This document shows positions 25,202 through 33,376 of a stretch of 64,000 bases of DNA, piece after piece. Every line of letters begins with the position of its first letter. Within the stretch, counting starts at the first letter, position 1. The translations under genes and the position numbers were made by a program. The DNA is from Piscinibacter sp943370595 (lineage in GTDB: Bacteria; Pseudomonadota; Gammaproteobacteria; Burkholderiales; Burkholderiaceae_C). The stretch is taken from positions 1 to 64,000 of the forward strand of contig CALRRO020000003.1 of the NCBI GenBank assembly GCA_943370595.1, written 5' to 3'. Under the pieces are notes generated by a model. It was not told the origin of the DNA, searched no databases, and saw only the letters and a program-made list of their open reading frames with translations.

Positions 25202-26098
25202 ATGACGAACTGGTTCGAAGGCTTCGAGGAGATCGACGTCGCGGCGGGTGACCTGCACCTGCACGCCCGCATCGGCGGCCGCCACGACGCGCCCGCGCTG
25301 CTGCTGCTGCACGGCTTCCCGCAGACGCATGCGATGTGGCAGCGCGTCGCACAGCGCCTCGCGCCGCACTTCCGCCTGGTGCTGCCCGACCTGCGCGGCT
25401 ATGGCGACTCCGACAAGCCGCGCGGTGCGCCGGCACATGCCAACTACAGCAAGCGCACCATGGCCGCCGACATGGCGGCGTTGATGCGATCGCTCGGCCA
25501 TGAACGCTACGCGGTGTGCGGGCACGACCGCGGGGCGCGTGTCGCCCACCGTCTGGCGCTGGACCACGCGGGCGCGGTGACCCGGCTCGCGCTGCTCGAC
25601 ATCGCGCCGACGCTGGACATGTACGAGGCCACCGACCAGCGCTTCGCCAGCGCCTACTACCACTGGTTCCACCTGATCCAGCCCAGCCCGCTGCCGGAGA
25701 CGATGATCGGCGGCAACCCGCGCTTCTACCTGCACTGGAAGCTCGGCGGCTGGGGCTCGCGCGGCATCGGCTTCATCGAGCCTGAGGCGCTGGCCGAGTA
25801 CGAACGCTGCTTCTGCCGCGCCGAAACCATCCACGCGGTGTGCGAGGACTACCGCGCCGCTGCCGGCATCGACCTCGAGCACGACCGCGCCTCGCGCGCG
25901 GCCGGCCAGAAGATCGGCTGCGACACGTTGCTGCTGTGGGGCGAACGCGGCGTGGTGCAGGCACTGTTCGACCCGCTGGCGCTGTGGCAGGCGCAGTGCA
26001 GCGCCACGGTGAGCGGCCACGCGATGCCCGCCGGCCACTTCCTCGCCGAGGAACTGCCCGACGAGACTGCCGCGGCGCTGCTAGGCTTCTTCGCCTGA
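25202..26098 (+). CDS. Fluoroacetate/haloacetate dehalogenase (alpha/beta hydrolase)
   Basis: A 298-residue alpha/beta hydrolase with the fluoroacetate dehalogenase signature. The nucleophile Asp109 is in CGHDRGARV, with carboxylate-binding Arg110 and Arg113 adjacent. Asp133 and His279 (PAGHFLAEE) complete the triad. His154-Trp155 (YYHWFH) match the halide-pocket residues known in the Rhodopseudomonas palustris enzyme RPA1163 with an offset of one. An aspartate rather than serine nucleophile argues against an ordinary esterase. It follows the VWA gene by 48 bases with CGGAGG before the ATG, so it may be the last gene of the amiE operon. Confidence 0.87.
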   Translation: MTNWFEGFEEIDVAAGDLHLHARIGGRHDAPALLLLHGFPQTHAMWQRVAQRLAPHFRLVLPDLRGYGDSDKPRGAPAHANYSKRTMAADMAALMRSLGHERYAVCGHDRGARVAHRLALDHAGAVTRLALLDIAPTLDMYEATDQRFASAYYHWFHLIQPSPLPETMIGGNPRFYLHWKLGGWGSRGIGFIEPEALAEYERCFCRAETIHAVCEDYRAAAGIDLEHDRASRAAGQKIGCDTLLLWGERGVVQALFDPLALWQAQCSATVSGHAMPAGHFLAEELPDETAAALLGFFA

Positions 26099-26186
26099 AC
26101 TGCGCCGTCAAACCCGCGCTTTCCCGCGCCAGCCACCACGGCGGCAGCCGCTACGATGCGCGCGACCCGTCGCGAGGAGCGTGCCC

Positions 26187-27815
26187 ATGTTCGCCTGGCT
26201 GAATCGGCTCGACCAGCATTTCCCGGTGCGCTACGGCGCCTGGCTGGCCTGCGCCATCGCGATGATGCTGGCGGCCTTTTCCTGGGTGGCGGTCGGGCAG
26301 GGCGGGCTGCTGGCGCTGCTCTTCCTCGGCCTCACGCTGCTGGGCGTGCGCGACATCCGCCAGTCCCGCCACTCGGTGCTGCGCAACTACCCGGTGATCG
26401 GCCACCTGCGCTTCCTTCTCGAGTACATCCGCCCGGAGATGCGGCAGTACTTCATCGAAGGCGACAACGAGGCGGCGCCGTTCTCGCGCCAGCAGCGCTC
26501 GCTGGTCTACCAGCGCGCCAAGGGCGAGCCCGACAAGCGGCCCTTCGGCACGCAGATGGACGTCGGCGCGATCGGCTACGAGTGGATCAACCACTCGATG
26601 CAGCCGAGCATCGTGCCGTCGCACGACTTCCGCATCACCATCGGTGCCGGTCGTGCGATGCCCTACGAGGCCAGCATCTTCAACATCTCGGCGATGAGCT
26701 TCGGTGCGCTGTCGGCCAATGCGGTGCTGGCGCTGAACGAAGGCGCGCGGCGCGGCGGCTTCGCACACGACACCGGCGAGGGTTCGATCAGCCGCCACCA
26801 CCGCCAGCACGGCGGTGACCTGATCTGGGAGATCGGCTCCGGCTACTTCGGCTGCCGCACCGCCGACGGCTCGTTCGACGAACAGCGCTTTGCCGAGAAC
26901 GCCCGACTGCCGCAGGTGAAGATGGTCGAGCTCAAGCTCAGCCAGGGCGCCAAGCCGGGCCACGGCGGCGTGCTGCCGGGGCCGAAGGTGACGGCCGAGA
27001 TCGCCGAGGCGCGTGGCGTGCCGGTGGGCGTGGACTGCGTGTCGCCGGCTGCGCACAGCGCGTTCACCACGCCGATCGAGATGATGCGTTTCATCGAACG
27101 CCTGCGCGAACTCTCCGGCGGCAAGCCGACCGGCTTCAAGCTGTGCATCGGCCACCCGTGGGAGTGGTTCGCCATCGCCAAGGCGATGCTCGAGACCGGC
27201 ATCGTGCCGGACTTCATCGTCGTCGACGGCGCCGAGGGTGGCACCGGTGCGGCGCCGCTGGAGTTCACCGACCACGTCGGCGCGCCGCTGCAGGAAGGGC
27301 TGCTGCTGGTGCACAACACCCTCGTCGGGTTGAACCTGCGCGAGCGCGTGCGCATCGGCTGTGCCGGCAAGGTGATCAGCGCCTTCGATATCGCGCGTGC
27401 GATGGCACTCGGCGCCGACTGGTGCAACTCGGCGCGCGGCTTCATGTTCGCGCTCGGCTGCATCCAGGCGCACAGCTGCCACACCGGCAACTGCCCGACC
27501 GGCGTGACCACGCAGGACCCGCTGCGCCAGAAGGCGCTCGACGTGCCGACCAAGAGCCAGCGTGTCTTCAACTACCACCAGCAGACGCTGCATGCGCTGA
27601 AGGAACTGGTGCAGGCCGCGGGGCTGAACCACCCCGGCGAGATCACCGCCTCGCACATCGTGCGGCGGCACTCCGAGCAGGGCGTCAAGCTGCTGGCCAA
27701 CCTGCTGCCCTTCGTCGCACCGGGCTCGCTGCTGACCGGCGAGATGCCGCACCAGGTGTTCCGTACCTACTGGCCCCTGGCTCAGGCGCACAGCTTCGCC
27801 ATGGCGCCGCGCTGA
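26187..27815 (+). CDS. Membrane-anchored FMN-binding glutamate synthase-like protein
   Basis: A 542-residue protein. One or two hydrophobic helices (about residues 17-55) precede a GltB-like FMN barrel. The cysteine set CIQAHSCHTGNCPTG near residue 430 matches the Fe-S ligands of glutamate synthase, and VDGAEGGTGAAPLEF is the FMN/synthase-site block. There is no N-terminal glutaminase domain, so it is not a complete glutamate synthase. Family members are widespread with unclear function. I chose ATG 26187 over GTG 26181 because AGGAG sits 6-7 bases before it. It follows the dehalogenase by 88 bases. Confidence 0.85.
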   Translation: MFAWLNRLDQHFPVRYGAWLACAIAMMLAAFSWVAVGQGGLLALLFLGLTLLGVRDIRQSRHSVLRNYPVIGHLRFLLEYIRPEMRQYFIEGDNEAAPFSRQQRSLVYQRAKGEPDKRPFGTQMDVGAIGYEWINHSMQPSIVPSHDFRITIGAGRAMPYEASIFNISAMSFGALSANAVLALNEGARRGGFAHDTGEGSISRHHRQHGGDLIWEIGSGYFGCRTADGSFDEQRFAENARLPQVKMVELKLSQGAKPGHGGVLPGPKVTAEIAEARGVPVGVDCVSPAAHSAFTTPIEMMRFIERLRELSGGKPTGFKLCIGHPWEWFAIAKAMLETGIVPDFIVVDGAEGGTGAAPLEFTDHVGAPLQEGLLLVHNTLVGLNLRERVRIGCAGKVISAFDIARAMALGADWCNSARGFMFALGCIQAHSCHTGNCPTGVTTQDPLRQKALDVPTKSQRVFNYHQQTLHALKELVQAAGLNHPGEITASHIVRRHSEQGVKLLANLLPFVAPGSLLTGEMPHQVFRTYWPLAQAHSFAMAPR

Positions 27816-27877
27816 AGGCGGCAGCGGCCGCGCACCGCGGCCGGGGGATCCTCCTCCACCGGGTTGCGGGGATGCGA

Positions 27878-27895
27878 CAGCTTCGTGTGAAGCTG
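27878..27895. promoter_or_regulatory. Inverted repeat upstream of the NarL-type regulator
   Basis: CAGCTTC-GTGT-GAAGCTG is a perfect 7-bp inverted repeat 35 bases before the regulator ATG. It could be an autoregulatory operator or a leader stem-loop. No T tract follows. Confidence 0.4.
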
Positions 27896-27930
27896 ACAAT
27901 CCCTATGTCATCAATCAACCCCTCGCCGCC

Positions 27931-28587
27931 ATGTCCCGCGTCTTCCTGCTCATCAATGACCCGCTGGTGGCGGGCCGCATGCGCGGGCTGATCGACGCGA
28001 CGCCAGGGCTGCAGACGGTGGGCTGGGTCGCCACCCTCGACCAGGCCCGCAGCCAGCTGCCCGCCCTGCGGGCCGATCTGGTGCTGGCCGACCTGCAACT
28101 GGCCGACGGCTGGGTGTCCGGCTTCCTCGATGAGCTGAGCACCAGCGGCCGCTACGGCCGTCCCAAGTCGCTGGTGGTCACGCTCTCGCTGGACGACACG
28201 CAGCTGATCGAGGCGCTGTCGCGTGGCGCCGACGGCTACTTCCTGCAGGGTCAGTCGCCGCAGATGCTGGTGGCGGCGATCGAACAGGCCCTGTCCGGCG
28301 GCGCCGAGATGGCGCCGGCGATCGCGCGCCAGGTCAAGGCGCACTTCGACGCGGTGGCCTGGAAGCGCAGCAATGCCGCATCGGCCGTCGACGGTGACGA
28401 GAACCCGCTGCACCCGGACCGACTCGAGCGCCAGGTGCTGCAGTGGACCTGCGACGGCTTCCTGCCGCACGAGATCGCGCGCGATCTGCGCATCAGCACC
28501 CGCGAGGTCGCTCAGCGCGTGCGCACGCTGTACCGCAAGCTGCAGCTCGACCGGCGCACCTCGGCGCTGTCGCTGCAGCTGGTGTGA
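27931..28587 (+). CDS. NarL-type regulator with a degenerate receiver
   Basis: A 218-residue protein. The receiver-like domain (about residues 1-120) keeps a central Asp (VLADLQLADG) but has N-D instead of an acidic pair at the first strand. It has Gln where the conserved Lys should be (GYFLQGQSP), so normal phospho-switching is doubtful. The C-terminal HTH (about 158-218) shows the LuxR/NarL pattern: CDGFLPHEIARDLRIS, then VRTLYRKLQL. No kinase gene is adjacent. It may act constitutively or through a ligand. Confidence 0.8.
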   Translation: MSRVFLLINDPLVAGRMRGLIDATPGLQTVGWVATLDQARSQLPALRADLVLADLQLADGWVSGFLDELSTSGRYGRPKSLVVTLSLDDTQLIEALSRGADGYFLQGQSPQMLVAAIEQALSGGAEMAPAIARQVKAHFDAVAWKRSNAASAVDGDENPLHPDRLERQVLQWTCDGFLPHEIARDLRISTREVAQRVRTLYRKLQLDRRTSALSLQLV

Positions 28588-28605
28588 TGGCTGTGGCTTT
28601 GGCCC

Positions 28606-28691
28606 GGCGCTTCGCGCCTTCACATCGCTTTGCGATGTGACCCTGCGCCGCACCCTGCCACCAGCCGCTTCAGGCGGCTGGTGGCAGGGTG
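28606..28691. terminator. Cluster of three hairpins between convergent genes
   Basis: Three stems follow each other: GGCGC-TTC-GCGCC (28606-28618), CACATCGC-TTT-GCGATGTG (28621-28639), and a perfect 18-bp stem at 28651-28668 / 28674-28691 with loop TTCAG. The largest overlaps the last codons and stop of the GST gene. There are no T tracts, but the position between convergent genes suggests a bidirectional transcription barrier or mRNA end-protection. Confidence 0.55.
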
Positions 28692-29290
28692 TCGATGAAG
28701 CTCTGCCGCGTGGCGAGCTTGTCGGCCAGCCGGACCAGATTCGGGTGGCGTGCGCGCCAGGGAATCTGCGGGAAGCGGAAGTCGAGGTAACCCAGCGCGC
28801 AGCCGGCCGCGATGTCGGCCAGCGACAGGTGGATGCCGACGCACCAGGGTTTGTCGCCCAGGCCGGTGCTCATCGCCACCAGTGCGGAGTCGATGCGGCT
28901 CATCTGCCGGTCGATCCACGCCTGGCTGCGCTGCTCGGCGCTGCGGCCGGCCCAGGTGGCCTCGAGCCGGGCCAGCAGCGCGGCGTCGAGCAGGCCATCG
29001 GACAGCGCCTCCCAGGTACGCACCTCGGTGCGCTCGCGCCCCGACTCGGGGATCAGGCGGCTGACCGGCGAGCGCGTGTCGAGGTACTCGACGATGACGC
29101 GCGAATCGAACACCGCCTCGCCGCCCTCGAGCACCAGGCAGGGCACCTTGCCGAGCGGGTTGGCCTTGAGGATGTTGTCCGCGTTCCAGACGTCCTCGAG
29201 TTCGAACTGGTAGTCGAGCTTCTTCTCCGCCAGCACGATGCGCACCTTGCGCACGTACGGGCTGGTGAGAGCGCCGATGAGTTTCATCAT
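28670..29290 (-). CDS. Glutathione S-transferase
   Basis: A 206-residue GST. The N-terminal thioredoxin-like domain (SPYVRKVRIVLAEK, then NPLGKVPCLVLEGGEAVFDS with the cis-Pro and the E/D-S glutathione contact) is followed by an all-helical C-terminal domain (LSLADIAAGCALGYLDFR). The start could be the first or second of two adjacent ATGs (29290 or 29287). Its final codons form one arm of an 18-bp palindrome. The substrate is unknown. It is divergent from the DUF898 gene. Confidence 0.88.
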   Translation of the reverse strand: MMKLIGALTSPYVRKVRIVLAEKKLDYQFELEDVWNADNILKANPLGKVPCLVLEGGEAVFDSRVIVEYLDTRSPVSRLIPESGRERTEVRTWEALSDGLLDAALLARLEATWAGRSAEQRSQAWIDRQMSRIDSALVAMSTGLGDKPWCVGIHLSLADIAAGCALGYLDFRFPQIPWRARHPNLVRLADKLATRQSFIDTLPPAA

Positions 29291-29410
29291 GTGTGGTGCC
29301 GACTTCGTCCCTGTGTGAAACGATTCTAGCGAAGGGCCTCTCGCGGAGCCGATGGTAGAGTCATCGGCCAGGGAGAGTGCCCAGGCCCACGCAAGGCCCG
29401 GGCCCGCACA

Positions 29411-30643
29411 ATGAACACACACGACAGCGGCGCGCCCGGCGAGCGCGCACCCATCGCGTGGCAGGACACGCGCCCGGATGCCGAGCCCTTGCAGCTGCCG
29501 TTGCGGCTGCCCATGCGCTTCACCGGTTCGGGCAGCGAGTACTTCCGCATCTGGATCGTCAACCTGCTGCTGACGCTGGTCACTCTGGGCGTCTACTACC
29601 CCTGGGCCAAGGTGCGGCGGCTGCGCTACTTCCACGGCAACACGCTGGTCGGCGAGCATCCGCTGGGCTTCCACGCCGACCCGAAGAAGATGCTGCGCGG
29701 CTATGCCCTCGTTGCGCTGCTGCTGCTGATGTACTCGGGCGCCGGACACTTCTCGCCGCTGGCCGGTTTCATCGCCTTCCTGGTGGTCGCGGCCGTGTGG
29801 CCGGCCCTGCTCAAGTCGTCGATGCAGTTCCGGCTGGCCAACACCAGCTGGCGCGGGCTGCGCTTTCGCTTCCGCGGCTCGGTGCGCGGCGCCTATGCGG
29901 CGCTGCTGCCGTTCTTCGTGCCCGGGCTGGTGATCGTCGGCGCGCTGGTGGCGGTGCCCGACGAGACGCAGCCGCCGGCCTGGTACGGGCTGCTGATGCT
30001 GGGCGTGATCGTCGGCTTCTTCGCACTGGCGCCCTGGTGGTGGTGGCGGCTGAAGAAGTACCAGCACGACCACTACGCCTATGGCCGCGAACAGACCGAG
30101 CTGCGCACCGGCCCCGGCTCCTTCTATGGCGTGTTCGCCGAGACGGCCGGCATCGGCACGGCGGGCATGATGGTGGTCGGCATCCTGCTCGCGGTGGTGA
30201 TCGGCGTCGCCGCCGCGCTGGGCATCGGCCGCGGCCTGAGCACGGGCGCACCCGGCGGCGGCGCGATGGTCTTCTTCGTCATCGGCATGCTGATGTTCGC
30301 GATCGGCCTGCTCGCGGTGCAACTGGTGCCGCGCCCCTACTTCACCGCGAAGATGCAGAACCTGCTGTGGTCGCGCACCGCGAGCGATGCGGTCGGCTTC
30401 GAGAGCACGCTGCGCTTCTGGCCGCTGTTCGGGCTGACCTTGAAGAACTGGCTGCTGATCGTACTGACACTCGGCCTGTACTGGCCCTTTGCCGCGGTGG
30501 CGATGCAGCGCATGCGTGTGCAGGCGGTCACGCTGGTGCTGCAGGTCGACCCGCAGACGCTGGAAGACAGCGCGCGCGCCGCCGAAGGCGAGGCCGCAGG
30601 CGATGCGGCCGGCGACCTGTTCGGCCTGGACATCGGCCTGTAG
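29411..30643 (+). CDS. DUF898 (YjgN-family) integral membrane protein
   Basis: A 410-residue polytopic inner-membrane protein with two related halves. Both contain the family pattern of a helix followed by LGVYYPWAKVRRLRYFHGNT (about residue 60) or its counterpart LGLYWPFAAVAMQRMRVQ (about 356). About ten hydrophobic segments are visible. The function is unknown. It precedes an M48 protease gene by 19 bases; such neighbours suggest a joint envelope role, which is inference. Confidence 0.87.
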   Translation: MNTHDSGAPGERAPIAWQDTRPDAEPLQLPLRLPMRFTGSGSEYFRIWIVNLLLTLVTLGVYYPWAKVRRLRYFHGNTLVGEHPLGFHADPKKMLRGYALVALLLLMYSGAGHFSPLAGFIAFLVVAAVWPALLKSSMQFRLANTSWRGLRFRFRGSVRGAYAALLPFFVPGLVIVGALVAVPDETQPPAWYGLLMLGVIVGFFALAPWWWWRLKKYQHDHYAYGREQTELRTGPGSFYGVFAETAGIGTAGMMVVGILLAVVIGVAAALGIGRGLSTGAPGGGAMVFFVIGMLMFAIGLLAVQLVPRPYFTAKMQNLLWSRTASDAVGFESTLRFWPLFGLTLKNWLLIVLTLGLYWPFAAVAMQRMRVQAVTLVLQVDPQTLEDSARAAEGEAAGDAAGDLFGLDIGL

Positions 30644-30662
30644 TCCTTCGGGCGGGCGACGC

Positions 30663-31685
30663 GTGGACGACGAGCTGGCCGCCGAGTACTTCGACGGCCG
30701 CAGCGCGCGCGCCCGTGCCGTGCGCCTGCGCCGCGACGGCGTGCAGCTGCTGATCCGCGGCGAGGGCGTCGACGTGCGCGTGCCGCTGGCGCACTTGCGC
30801 TGGCCGGAGCGCACGCGCCACGGCCAGCGCGTCGCCGAGCTGCCCGACGGCGCCTCGCTGCACTGCGCCGATGCCACCGCCTGGGATGCCTTCGCGCTGG
30901 CCTGCGGCCGCAGCGACGGCGTCGTCGTGCGCGCGCAGCAGAGCTGGCGGGCGGTGCTGGCCAGCCTCGTCGGCCTGGTCGTGGTGGTGGTGGGTCTCTA
31001 TGTCTGGGGCATTCCGCGCGCGGCCGCCGCGGCGCTGGTGCTGATCCCCGAGAGTGCGGACCGCGCTGTCGGAGAGGTGGCGATGCGCTCGCTCGACGAG
31101 CAGCTGATGAAGCCCAGCGCGCTGCCGCTGGCCGAGCAGCAGCGCCTGCGCGAAGCCTTCGCGCAGGCGCTGGCCGCGCAGCCGACCGGCAGCGTGCCGG
31201 CGCACCGCGTCGAGTTCCGCAAGAGCCGCATCGGGCCGAACGCCTTTGCGCTGCCCGGCGGCACCATCGTGATGACCGACGAGCTGGTCAAGCTGGTCGA
31301 CGGTGACGCGGCCGTGGTCACCGGCGTGCTCGGCCACGAGCTCGGCCACGTGCGCCACCGCGACGGCATGCGCATGCTGCTGCAGGCCAGCGCCGTCGGT
31401 GTGCTGGCCAGCGCGGTGGTCGGTGACTTCAGCAGCCTGCTGGCCGCCGTGCCGGTGGTGCTGGGCCAGTCGGCCTATTCGCGCGACGCCGAGCGGCGCG
31501 CCGATGGCGAGGCGGCGCGCGTGCTGCGCGACGCCGGCCTGTCGCCCGCGGTGATGGTCGGCTTCTTCGAGAAGATGGCCAAGGAGAACGGCGACAACAC
31601 GCTGGGCATCGCGATCTCGTCGCACCCGGCGGACGAGGAGCGCATCCAGTTCTTCCGCGATGCGGCGGCGCCGCGTCAGCGCTGA
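30663..31685 (+). CDS. M48-family membrane metalloprotease
   Basis: A 340-residue protein. A cytoplasmic-looking N-terminal portion (about residues 1-95) is followed by a TM segment (about 98-118, VLASLVGLVVVVVGLYVWG) and a peptidase M48 domain. The domain has the zinc motif GHELGH and the downstream Glu-containing block SRDAERRADGEA. GTG 30663 is the chosen start, 19 bases after DUF898. The 3' end overlaps the convergent codA gene by 10 bases. Probably an envelope quality-control protease of the HtpX/BepA/LoiP superfamily. Confidence 0.85.
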   Translation: MDDELAAEYFDGRSARARAVRLRRDGVQLLIRGEGVDVRVPLAHLRWPERTRHGQRVAELPDGASLHCADATAWDAFALACGRSDGVVVRAQQSWRAVLASLVGLVVVVVGLYVWGIPRAAAAALVLIPESADRAVGEVAMRSLDEQLMKPSALPLAEQQRLREAFAQALAAQPTGSVPAHRVEFRKSRIGPNAFALPGGTIVMTDELVKLVDGDAAVVTGVLGHELGHVRHRDGMRMLLQASAVGVLASAVVGDFSSLLAAVPVVLGQSAYSRDAERRADGEAARVLRDAGLSPAVMVGFFEKMAKENGDNTLGIAISSHPADEERIQFFRDAAAPRQR

Positions 31686-32947
31686 AGCCGGAAGTCCACC
31701 GTCACCGGCCGCCCCGGCAGCGACATCACCGCCTTGGCGGGTGCCGTGCAGGCCACCACCTCGCCGCGGCGCACCACCATCAGCCGCGTCGCGCGCAGGC
31801 GGATGGCCTCGATCGGGTCGCCGGCCTGCAGCAGCACGAAGTCGGCGGCCTTGCCGACGGCCAGGCCGTGGTCCTCCAGCCCGAGGATCCTCGCGCTGTT
31901 GACGGTGACCGCGTCGAAGCACTGGCGCATCTGCGCCTGCGAGGTCATCTGCGCCACGTGCAGGCCCATCGCGGCGACCTCCAGCATGTCGCCGCTGCCG
32001 AGCGAATACCACGGGTCCATCACGCAGTCGTGGCCGAAGCCGACGTTGATGCCCGCGGCCAGCATCTCGGGCACGCGGGTCATGCCGCGGCGCTTCGGGT
32101 AGCTGTCGTGCCGGCCCTGCAGCGTGATGTTGATCAGCGGGTTGGCGACGGCATGCACGCCGGCCTCGCGGATCAGCGGCAGCAGCTTGGAGACGTAGTA
32201 GTTGTCCATCGAGTGCATGGACGTCAGGTGCGAACCGGTCACACGGCCGTGCAGCCCGAGCCGCTGGGTGTGGAAGGCCAGCGTCTCGATGTGGCGACTC
32301 AGCGGGTCGTCGCTCTCGTCGCAGTGCATGTCGACGCGCAGGCCGCGCTCGGCGGCGATCTCGCAGAGGATGCGCACGCTCTCGGCGCCGTCGGCCATGG
32401 TGCGCTCGAAGTGCGGGATGCCGCCGACCACGTCCACACCCATGCCCAGGGCACGCTTCAGGTTGGCCAGCGCGGTGGGCGAACGCAGCACACCGTCCTG
32501 CGGGAAGGCGACCAGCTGCAGGTCGAGGTAGGGCTTCACCCGTTCGCGCACGTGCAGCAGCGCCTCGACCGCGAGCAGCCGGTCGTCGCAGACGTCGACA
32601 TGCGAGCGCATCGCCAGCAGCCCCCTGGCCACCGCCCAGTCGCAGTACTGCAGCGCGCGGTCGACCAGCGCCTGCTGCGTCAGCTGCGGCTTGAGCTCGC
32701 CCCACAGCGCGATGCCCTCGAGCAGCGTGCCGCTCTGGTTCACGCGCGGCAGGCCGTAGCTGAGCGTCGCGTCCATGTGGAAGTGGGCGTCGACGAAGGG
32801 CGGCGCCAGCAGCTGGCCGCCGGCCTCGACCACGCGCACGCCCTCGGGCGCGGCCAGGTTCGGTGCGATGGCGGCGAAGCGCCCGTCCTGCACCAGCAGG
32901 TCGATGCCGGTGCGGCCGTCGGGAAGCGTGGCGTTCTTGATCAGCAT
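31676..32947 (-). CDS. codA: Cytosine deaminase
   Basis: A 423-residue amidohydrolase close to E. coli CodA in length and motifs. It has PPFVDAHFHMDAT (HxH metal ligands), NQSGTLLEGI, VDMHCDESDD, TGSHLTSMHS and INVGFGHDCVMDPWY, whose Asp is the metal/catalytic residue. It converts cytosine to uracil and ammonia; isoguanine deamination is a known side activity in this family. No codB permease is adjacent. An NCS1-type domain occurs at 9229-12615 but is fused to a kinase. Confidence 0.92.
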   Translation of the reverse strand: MLIKNATLPDGRTGIDLLVQDGRFAAIAPNLAAPEGVRVVEAGGQLLAPPFVDAHFHMDATLSYGLPRVNQSGTLLEGIALWGELKPQLTQQALVDRALQYCDWAVARGLLAMRSHVDVCDDRLLAVEALLHVRERVKPYLDLQLVAFPQDGVLRSPTALANLKRALGMGVDVVGGIPHFERTMADGAESVRILCEIAAERGLRVDMHCDESDDPLSRHIETLAFHTQRLGLHGRVTGSHLTSMHSMDNYYVSKLLPLIREAGVHAVANPLINITLQGRHDSYPKRRGMTRVPEMLAAGINVGFGHDCVMDPWYSLGSGDMLEVAAMGLHVAQMTSQAQMRQCFDAVTVNSARILGLEDHGLAVGKAADFVLLQAGDPIEAIRLRATRLMVVRRGEVVACTAPAKAVMSLPGRPVTVDFRLQR

Positions 32948-33035
32948 GAGGAAACTTGACCTCCGAGGTCATCGACGGTGAGCACGATGCCGGCGAGCAT
33001 ACGTCCGACGATCCACGAAGCAAGGACTGCACCTC

Positions 33036-33275
33036 ATGAACGGCATCGACCTCCTCCCGCTCGCCGTGGGCCACATGATCGGCCTGGGCGCCATCGGCTC
33101 CTGTCTCGGCGTGGGCCTGCTGGGCGCCAAGTTCCTGGAAGCCTCGGCGCGCCAGCCCGAGCTGATGGAACCGCTGCAGACCAAGGTCTTCCTGCTGGTG
33201 GGCGTGCTCGACGGCGCTTTCATCATCGCCACCGGCATCGGGCTGTGGTTCGCGAGCGCCAGTCCGTTCCGCTGA
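33036..33275 (+). CDS. Orphan ATP synthase F0 subunit c
   Basis: A 79-residue two-helix protein with all hallmarks of the c-ring subunit: GLGAIGSCLGVGLLGAKFLE (glycine-rich first helix), the polar loop ARQPEL (Arg39-Gln40-Pro41), and the ion-binding carboxylate Asp59 in VGVLDGAF. AAGGA precedes the ATG. No other atp genes are in the window, so this looks like an extra or displaced copy rather than the one in a normal atp operon. It could join the main c-ring or have a separate role. The family call is firm; the function is not. Confidence 0.85.
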   Translation: MNGIDLLPLAVGHMIGLGAIGSCLGVGLLGAKFLEASARQPELMEPLQTKVFLLVGVLDGAFIIATGIGLWFASASPFR

Positions 33276-33340
33276 CCGATTGAGAACCCTTCCCCCAAGT
33301 TCGAAGGCGCGCGAACGCGGGGTTCCGGCCCTTTCGAGGG

Positions 33341-33359
33341 GATGCGCGCAGCGCGCATC
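33341..33359. terminator. Palindrome between subunit c and hemolysin III genes
   Basis: GATGCGCGC-A-GCGCGCATC is a 9-bp perfect inverted repeat with a one-base centre, so the real loop must be wider. It lies 66 bases after the c-subunit stop and just ahead of the next gene. A terminator without a T tract, or a dimer-binding site, are both possible. Confidence 0.35.
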
Positions 33360-33376
33360 AGGCGTTCAGTAGCGAC

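Noticed and set aside
31676..32947. Functional pairing of cytosine deaminase with the NCS1-type permease-kinase
   Set aside because: The genes are 19 kb apart with no shared regulatory motif seen. The permease-kinase is surrounded by amide genes, so the link is not supported.
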